From the NCBI GenBank assembly GCA_002293145.1, contig DBCO01000009.1, positions 69,656 through 133,655 on the forward strand: DNA of 64,000 nt, read 5' to 3'. The notes under the pieces were generated by a model. That model worked only from the letters and a program-made list of their open reading frames with translations. It was not told the origin of the DNA and searched no databases. Source of the stretch: Akkermansiaceae bacterium UBA956. Its GTDB lineage: Bacteria > Verrucomicrobiota > Verrucomicrobiia > Verrucomicrobiales > Akkermansiaceae. Of the stretch, positions 58,982 through 64,000 are shown piece after piece. Within the stretch, counting starts at the first letter, position 1. Each line of letters starts with the position of its first letter. Both the position numbers and the translations under genes were made by a program.

Positions 58982-61254
58982 AAGCTTCCTGCAAACTCCG
59001 CGCCCTTCGTTTTTTCAGCATTTTAGCATTTCAGCTTTTCAGTATTTTCCCCCTAGCCGCCATACTCGACATCAATTCGAATGAAATGAGCGACCTATGG
59101 GAAAAGCAACACAACAATGGCAACCTATTCCCCGCTAGTTTTCTCCCCACTGCCGACCCTGATCAAGATGGTTGGGACAATGCCACTGAATCCGTAGCCG
59201 GGACAAATCCTAATCTGGCAACTGGTGCATCTGGAATCGTTACCACAGAACTCACACCCAGTCTCACTGCGGGTGCCTACACCTTGTCATGGCCAACAAT
59301 CGTAGGGAAACGGTATCGGCTTCAAGCAAGTTATGATCTGCAAGAGTGGTTTTATGTCGGAGGTTCCATCTTTCCAGAAACAACGAGTCACAGTATGGGT
59401 ATTAGTGCCGTGCAGCCAGATACCACGGTGCCACCAAAGTTGTTCTGGAGAATTGTTGTGAGCGATGCCGATAATGATTATGATGGATTATCCAACGCAG
59501 AAGAGATGGTTGCAGGCACAAATATCGAGCTAAAAGATAGTGATGAAGATGGCCTAGATGACGCAAGAGAGTTAGAACTAGGTTTGAATCCACTTAGCAA
59601 AGATACCGATGGAGATGGAGTCAACGACAAAGAAGAAACGGACTTAGGCTATTCTGCGGTATCAAGCGGTTCTTACCCGCCACGGTGGCGCGCGCTTCGA
59701 CGCACTCTTAACTACGATTTTTATCGCTATTCAATAATTGGAGGCAGTGACTATGGAAAATTTTCCGTCGTGAAGCATTGGGGGCAACTCCCATCTTACT
59801 CGGAAGATCTCACAGTAAAAATCGACTGGCCCGATTTGGACGACAAACTGGAAGAACACGGAGCTTTCCCTGCTGCTTTACCAATGCCCGCGCAAGAACC
59901 TTTGCATGCACTCGGTTCAGGAATCGCAATACCTGCACCACCCTGCCTCCATCTAGTTCTGTTTCATACTCGCGTATGGCTTGAATCGAAGCCAGCCGTG
60001 AATGTGGAACAGGTAAGGAAAGCACTTAAAATTACCAAACGAGTAATTAATGGCGAAGTTAACATCCAATCGGAAGTCATCGACGTGACCATTCCTCCCC
60101 ATAGCACGACCTCCGAACCAATCGATCTAGAGCCAGATTTTGAATCCAATCCTGACGGATCATTTCTGGAAACGGAAACGGTCTCCGTAGATTTGTTGCC
60201 GATCGAAGTCGTCGACGCTAGCAAAAATATGGTGCAAAAGCTCAAATTTGCCAAATTGGCCGAAAAGGACGTACTCACGGGCACCGAAGTCGATCCTCAA
60301 CTCGACCCCGACAAAGACCCAGATCGGTTTTATATTCGCCTCAAAAACGCTGATGATATTGGTGATGTATCGGTGAAAGTATCCACTTTCGGAAATCCTG
60401 ATAATGCATACAATGACAACGCGACTGAAATCATTCTGGTCGATGATGGCGAAGATTTCATCTCTCAATCCATGGTCATGGTATCGGATGATGTGGATGA
60501 TGATTTTGCAACGGCCGGCATCGCGGATGATGCATTGAACGATCGCACACACAAAGCACAACTTGACGGCAAACTAAAAATCGACTCAATCAAAATTGGC
60601 AATGGCGACTGGATGGCAGTCAATGAAGAAGTCAAGTTACCCGCAGAGAAAAAAGTCGAGATTAACATTGTGCGCTTAGCCGATTGCGGAGTAACCGCTG
60701 CAGAAGTTGACGAGGATATCAAGATTGCAAAAGAACGCTTGGCGCAGGTTGGTATCAAGTTGGTCGTAGCAACAAATGTGATAAGAGCTATTCCTGCGGG
60801 AATGCAAAATTCTGAGGTTTACGCAAATATAGGCTCTAGCCCTGGCGTAAATGAAAGTCCTATTAATCCTGATGTAAAAACTCTAATAAATAATTATGGG
60901 ACTCTCAATCTAAATGATATTCATGTTTTTTATTGTAAACAGGTTAAAGTAATTCAAAATCCTATTTTTGGTTATTCGTGGATTGAGAAAAAAATGATTG
61001 CGCCTAACGCGAATTACGCAAATAATTTAGCGGTGTCCAAGACGCGGAATCAATTTACTATGATACATGAGCTTGGTCATATATTGACAAATAATTCACA
61101 TTTTGGGAAAGAATACCTTGATGATAATTATGTTGCGGAACACAACCTAATGAGAAATATTGTGTCAAATGAAAACAACATTTTAAGTACAAAGAGATTA
61201 TTCGTCGAGCAAGAAAAATGGATGCATTCGCACAGAGCAGTTCAAGAGCCATGA
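58978..61254 (+). CDS. Exported protein with TSP3 calcium repeats and C-terminal HELGH metalloprotease-like motif
   Basis: A 758-residue protein. Signal peptide (RFFSILAFQLFSIFPLAA), then thrombospondin type 3-like calcium-binding repeats at about 56-78 (ADPDQDGWDNATESVAGTNP) and 160-215 (DADNDYDGLSNAEEMVAGTN, DSDEDGLDDARELELGLNPL, DTDGDGVNDKEE). A long acidic middle part follows. The C-terminal domain (from about residue 555) ends with MIHELGHILTNNSHFG: H697, E698 and H701 make a zinc-protease HExxH, with H708 as possible third ligand one residue later than in classical metzincins. GC falls from roughly 45 percent to about 30 percent from about 60.8 kb, inside the C-terminal domain. The stop overlaps the next gene (ATGA at 61251). 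Confidence 0.8.
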   Translation: MKASCKLRALRFFSILAFQLFSIFPLAAILDINSNEMSDLWEKQHNNGNLFPASFLPTADPDQDGWDNATESVAGTNPNLATGASGIVTTELTPSLTAGAYTLSWPTIVGKRYRLQASYDLQEWFYVGGSIFPETTSHSMGISAVQPDTTVPPKLFWRIVVSDADNDYDGLSNAEEMVAGTNIELKDSDEDGLDDARELELGLNPLSKDTDGDGVNDKEETDLGYSAVSSGSYPPRWRALRRTLNYDFYRYSIIGGSDYGKFSVVKHWGQLPSYSEDLTVKIDWPDLDDKLEEHGAFPAALPMPAQEPLHALGSGIAIPAPPCLHLVLFHTRVWLESKPAVNVEQVRKALKITKRVINGEVNIQSEVIDVTIPPHSTTSEPIDLEPDFESNPDGSFLETETVSVDLLPIEVVDASKNMVQKLKFAKLAEKDVLTGTEVDPQLDPDKDPDRFYIRLKNADDIGDVSVKVSTFGNPDNAYNDNATEIILVDDGEDFISQSMVMVSDDVDDDFATAGIADDALNDRTHKAQLDGKLKIDSIKIGNGDWMAVNEEVKLPAEKKVEINIVRLADCGVTAAEVDEDIKIAKERLAQVGIKLVVATNVIRAIPAGMQNSEVYANIGSSPGVNESPINPDVKTLINNYGTLNLNDIHVFYCKQVKVIQNPIFGYSWIEKKMIAPNANYANNLAVSKTRNQFTMIHELGHILTNNSHFGKEYLDDNYVAEHNLMRNIVSNENNILSTKRLFVEQEKWMHSHRAVQEP

Positions 61255-62030
61255 AAATAATATATACCATTTCTTTTATTGTTGTTTTTTGCAGTCAAAT
61301 TTATGCGGGAAATTTGACCAATGAAGACTTAAAGCAGTTGATTTATGCGGCTCCAACGGATATTGATTCAGAGAACGATAACGCTTGGATTTCGCAGATA
61401 CGTAGTTTTCCGGATCTGACTCCAAAAATCTATGTATTACTAAACCAAGAAAAGAATCCAGAAGCACTTAATCCCATATTCAGCGCCCTGCGCGTAAGGG
61501 GAGATCTTGATTCAAAATCTTTGGAGGAATTGCTTAATAAAGCTATAGAGATTGCTGATTCAGAAAATGAACCACAAGCTCACGATCAAGTATTTGCATC
61601 TGGTGTTTTTTCTTTGCTTGAGGACTTTCCGTCTGATGTCCATGAAAAAATTTTAATCAAGTATTTTAATGTGCATGATGGTGCTTATCGTCATAGTATT
61701 ATTAATGCTCTCGAACACATTGGAACGTCTGCGTGCCTCCCAGTTTTGAATGATTTATTTGATTTTCGCACCCAAAATAACCCATCTGATTTCCAAGGCA
61801 TGTTAATTAAAAGAATCATCGCAAAAATTGAGATGCGCGAAAATCGCAAAAACCGACAAAAACCAGAGATTAAATCAAAGCCAAAACCAACTTCTGATCA
61901 AGCACCAAGCTTAAGTTCTGAGACAGAAAAGCGTGATCCTTCTCGCGGTCTCAAAAAAGGCACTTTTTTGGTTCTAGGTATTGCAACAATTTTTTTGATT
62001 TATTGGATCAGTAAAAAACGTAGAACGTAA
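61251..62030 (+). CDS. Membrane-anchored HEAT-like protein, paralogue 1
   Basis: A 259-residue protein from ATG 61251, overlapping the stop of the metalloprotease-like gene. Signal peptide (MKIIYTISFIVVFCSQIYA), a periplasmic helical domain with HEAT-like pairs (FNVHDGAYRHSIINALEHIG), a Lys/Pro/Ser-rich linker and one C-terminal membrane helix (GTFLVLGIATIFLIYWI) with a basic cytoplasmic end. It shares the fold and segments such as ALRVRGDL with the next three genes, but its ends differ from theirs. AT-rich. Function unknown; direct coupling to the protease-like gene suggests a partner or inhibitor. Confidence 0.72.
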   Translation: MKIIYTISFIVVFCSQIYAGNLTNEDLKQLIYAAPTDIDSENDNAWISQIRSFPDLTPKIYVLLNQEKNPEALNPIFSALRVRGDLDSKSLEELLNKAIEIADSENEPQAHDQVFASGVFSLLEDFPSDVHEKILIKYFNVHDGAYRHSIINALEHIGTSACLPVLNDLFDFRTQNNPSDFQGMLIKRIIAKIEMRENRKNRQKPEIKSKPKPTSDQAPSLSSETEKRDPSRGLKKGTFLVLGIATIFLIYWISKKRRT

Positions 62031-62089
62031 ATCGCTATTGTGCTGATTAATTCGGTGCATAAGTTCTCCGCAAAATCTAGAAAAAGACA
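62031..62089 (+). pseudogene. Relic of the 3' end of another paralogue
   Basis: The spacer between paralogues 1 and 2 aligns with the last 55 bp of paralogues 2 and 3 (TTGTGCTGATT, AAGTTC, GCAAAATCTAGAAAAAGACA just before the next ATG). This shows that a gene copy, now almost fully deleted or replaced, once ended here. Confidence 0.7.
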
Positions 62090-62887
62090 ATGAAATTATT
62101 ATTGATCATCATTAGCATTTATTCTTTTCTTCTAGCAAATATTTCATACGCCGAAGAGCATTCTGACTTAGATATAAAGAAATTAGTTTATTCCACACCT
62201 GACGATGAGTCTTCGGAAGAATATTACTCATGGGTTGAAAAAATTAAAACAGCTCGTAGCATTAGCCAAGATATTCTCAAATTGTTGAAAAATGAGGAAA
62301 ATTGGGAGTTGTTTTATCACTCGTTTTCTGCCCTTAGAGTTAGAGGTGATTTAGCATTGCGTGATTTAGAAAAATTGCTAGATGAAGCAATTTCGATTGC
62401 TGATTCGCCAAAAGCGCCAACAATGAGTGAAAAAATTTATGCTTCTGGAATTTTTTCACTTCTAGAAGGCTACCCATCGGAGACAAACGAAGAAATCCTA
62501 CTAAAATACTTTGATTGTCATGATGGTTCTTTCAGAACCTCCATTATCAACGCTCTTGGATCCATAGGCACAGAAAAATGCTTGCCCAAACTAAAGCAGT
62601 TTATTGATGCTCATACTACAGAACACGGGGCAGACACGCATGCAAACTTAACGTCAGTGATTTATGAAAAAATCGAGCAACGTGAGCAACGCAAGAATCG
62701 AGGAGATGCTCGTAAGACGCCAAACTCGGATATTACAACACCGAGGCAGCAAGAAACGAATTACGTGTCTCAAAAGGATGAAACGGAATCGTCAACAGCT
62801 CAGAGCAAATTTATTGTGTTAGCAATGGCCCTTGTGTTGATTTTCGTGGGTTACAAATTCCTCGCAAAATCTAGAAAAAGACAATGA
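62090..62887 (+). CDS. Membrane-anchored HEAT-like protein, paralogue 2
   Basis: A 265-residue protein with a signal peptide (MKLLLIIISIYSFLLANISYA), a HEAT-like periplasmic part (FDCHDGSFRTSIINALGSIG), a polar linker (REQRKNRGDARKTPNSDITT) and a C-terminal membrane helix (FIVLAMALVLIFVGYKFLA). Its first 60 bp and last 200 bp or so are nearly identical to those of paralogue 3, while the middle differs strongly: a mosaic. Its TGA overlaps the ATG of paralogue 3 (62884-62887). Confidence 0.75.
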   Translation: MKLLLIIISIYSFLLANISYAEEHSDLDIKKLVYSTPDDESSEEYYSWVEKIKTARSISQDILKLLKNEENWELFYHSFSALRVRGDLALRDLEKLLDEAISIADSPKAPTMSEKIYASGIFSLLEGYPSETNEEILLKYFDCHDGSFRTSIINALGSIGTEKCLPKLKQFIDAHTTEHGADTHANLTSVIYEKIEQREQRKNRGDARKTPNSDITTPRQQETNYVSQKDETESSTAQSKFIVLAMALVLIFVGYKFLAKSRKRQ

Positions 62888-63687
62888 AATTATTATTGAT
62901 CATCATTAGCATTTATTCTTTGCTGCTAGCAAATGTTACCTACGGCGTCACGGATGATGAACTGAGAAAACTTATTTTTTCTGCACCGGTTTTCCATGGT
63001 CTTACTAATGAAGCGCAGGATAAAAAATATGATGAATGGACTGCGAAAATTCGAGAAATTCCATCGATTACTTCTAGAGTCATCGAATTACTTCACGAGG
63101 AAAATGACGAAGACAAAATAAATTATTATTTTCGCGCATTGCGTGCTAGAGGTGATTTAAAGAATGATGCTCTGAATGATCTCATTGCAGAAGTCAAAAT
63201 CATCGCTGAATCAGAAAATAAGCCATCTTTTAGACAACGAAGTTTCGTCTTTGGTGTTATCTCGTTGCTCAAAAAAAAGCCCTCCAGTGAACATGAAAAG
63301 CTTCTACTGAGATACTTTCATGTGCATGATGGCGCTTTTCGTCCGTCTATCATCGATGCTCTTGGCTCAATTGGGACGAGTGCCAGCGTACCCACCTTGA
63401 ATGATTTCATTAAAAGCAGAACAACGGTCTATGGCACTGATGACCACGCAAGACTGACAAAGCTAGTAGTAGAAAAAATCGAGCAACGTGAGCAGCGCAA
63501 GAATCGAGGAGATGCTCGTAAGACGCCAAACTCGGATATTACAACACCGAATCAGCAAGTAACGAATGATGTGTCACTAAAGGATGAAACGGAATCTACA
63601 CCAACTCAGAGCAAATTCATCGTGTTAGCAATTGCCCTTGTGCTGATTGTTGTGGGGTATAAGTTCCTTGCAAAATCAAGACAATGA
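62884..63687 (+). CDS. Membrane-anchored HEAT-like protein, paralogue 3
   Basis: A 267-residue protein with the same plan: signal peptide (MKLLLIIISIYSLLLANVTY), central helical domain (FHVHDGAFRPSIIDALGSIG), linker and C-terminal anchor (FIVLAIALVLIVVGYKFLA). The C-terminal 75 residues follow paralogue 2 closely; the first 100 residues follow paralogue 4 almost exactly. It overlaps paralogue 2 by 4 bp. Confidence 0.75.
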   Translation: MKLLLIIISIYSLLLANVTYGVTDDELRKLIFSAPVFHGLTNEAQDKKYDEWTAKIREIPSITSRVIELLHEENDEDKINYYFRALRARGDLKNDALNDLIAEVKIIAESENKPSFRQRSFVFGVISLLKKKPSSEHEKLLLRYFHVHDGAFRPSIIDALGSIGTSASVPTLNDFIKSRTTVYGTDDHARLTKLVVEKIEQREQRKNRGDARKTPNSDITTPNQQVTNDVSLKDETESTPTQSKFIVLAIALVLIVVGYKFLAKSRQ

Positions 63688-63689
63688 CA

Positions 63690-64000
63690 ATGAAATTATT
63701 ATTGATCATCATTAGCATTTATTCATTGCTGCTAGCTAATATTTCCTATGGCGTCACGGATGACGAACTGAGAAAACTTATTTTCGCTGCTCCGGTTTTC
63801 CATGGTCTTACTAATGAAGCGCAGGATAAAAAATATGATGAATGGACTGCGAAAATTCGAGAAATTCCATCGATAACTCCTAGAGTCATCGAGTTACTTC
63901 ACGAGGAAAATGACGAAGACAAAATAAATTATTATTTTCGCGCATTGCGTGCTAGAGGTGATTTAAAGAATGATGCTCTGAATGATCTCATTGCAGAAGT
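63690..64000 (+). CDS. Membrane-anchored HEAT-like protein, paralogue 4 (3' end outside window)
   Basis: Starts at ATG 63690, two bases after paralogue 3 ends, and is open to the window edge. The visible 103 residues differ from paralogue 3 at only a few positions (for example SITP for SITS). The array therefore continues beyond this window. Confidence 0.75.
   Translation, partial: MKLLLIIISIYSLLLANISYGVTDDELRKLIFAAPVFHGLTNEAQDKKYDEWTAKIREIPSITPRVIELLHEENDEDKINYYFRALRARGDLKNDALNDLIAE

Overview
The window looks like a chromosome segment of a Verrucomicrobiota bacterium, probably of the Verrucomicrobiales type. This rests on gene content and protein style, not on a database search. The signs are a fused MurC-MurB, a divergent FtsZ, a secreted carbohydrate-degradation set (sulfatase, GH78, sialidase, NagA), proteins built from short LxLNGL-type leucine-rich repeats, and secreted proteins with thrombospondin type 3 calcium-binding repeats. 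No rRNA or tRNA gene was recognised.

Region 1 (1-12.5 kb) is an accessory, repeat-rich island. It holds hypothetical genes, an apparently foreign rmuC plus aldehyde-dehydrogenase fragment between two 84-bp direct repeats, and a 22-unit tandem array (4241-5183) whose 12-base core also occurs singly at three ORF boundaries nearby. A run of minus-strand genes follows. One is a metallophosphoesterase fused to a formylglycine-generating-enzyme-like domain by a 10-bp duplication. Two leucine-rich-repeat genes, an HD-domain protein and a full/partial duplicate gene pair complete the island.

Region 2 (12.8-22.6 kb) carries housekeeping genes: a UbiB-like kinase, peroxiredoxin Bcp, an rsmH/MazG-like/pgsA operon, and rpsA with a strong terminator. 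Between them lie an IS110-family element with a long hairpin beside its transposase and a few small envelope proteins. Region 3 (22.8-36.8 kb) has a sulfatase divergent from a cell-wall and division cluster (murG, murC-murB, ddl, ftsQ, ftsA, ftsZ). After an IS630 remnant come gspE and gspF homologues for type II secretion or type IV pili.

Region 4 (36.8-52 kb) is read from the minus strand. It contains secreted degradative enzymes (DUF6288-like PDZ protein, PhoD-like phosphatase, alpha-L-rhamnosidase, sialidase) and a heavy-metal RND efflux operon with His-rich accessory proteins. Region 5 (52-58 kb) has a nested inverted-repeat element, an HI0933-family flavoprotein, nagA and an AddB-like nuclease.

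Region 6 (58.1-64 kb) is the best candidate for an undescribed system. It is a tightly coupled operon with repeated ATGA overlaps: a small exported protein, a large exported protein with calcium-binding repeats and a C-terminal HELGH metalloprotease-like motif, then at least four tandem membrane-anchored HEAT-like paralogues. The paralogues have conserved ends and variable middles, and a relic of another copy lies between the first two. The C-terminal protease domain and the paralogues are much more AT-rich than the upstream part of the operon. The arrangement resembles a polymorphic toxin followed by an immunity-gene array, but that function is inferred only.
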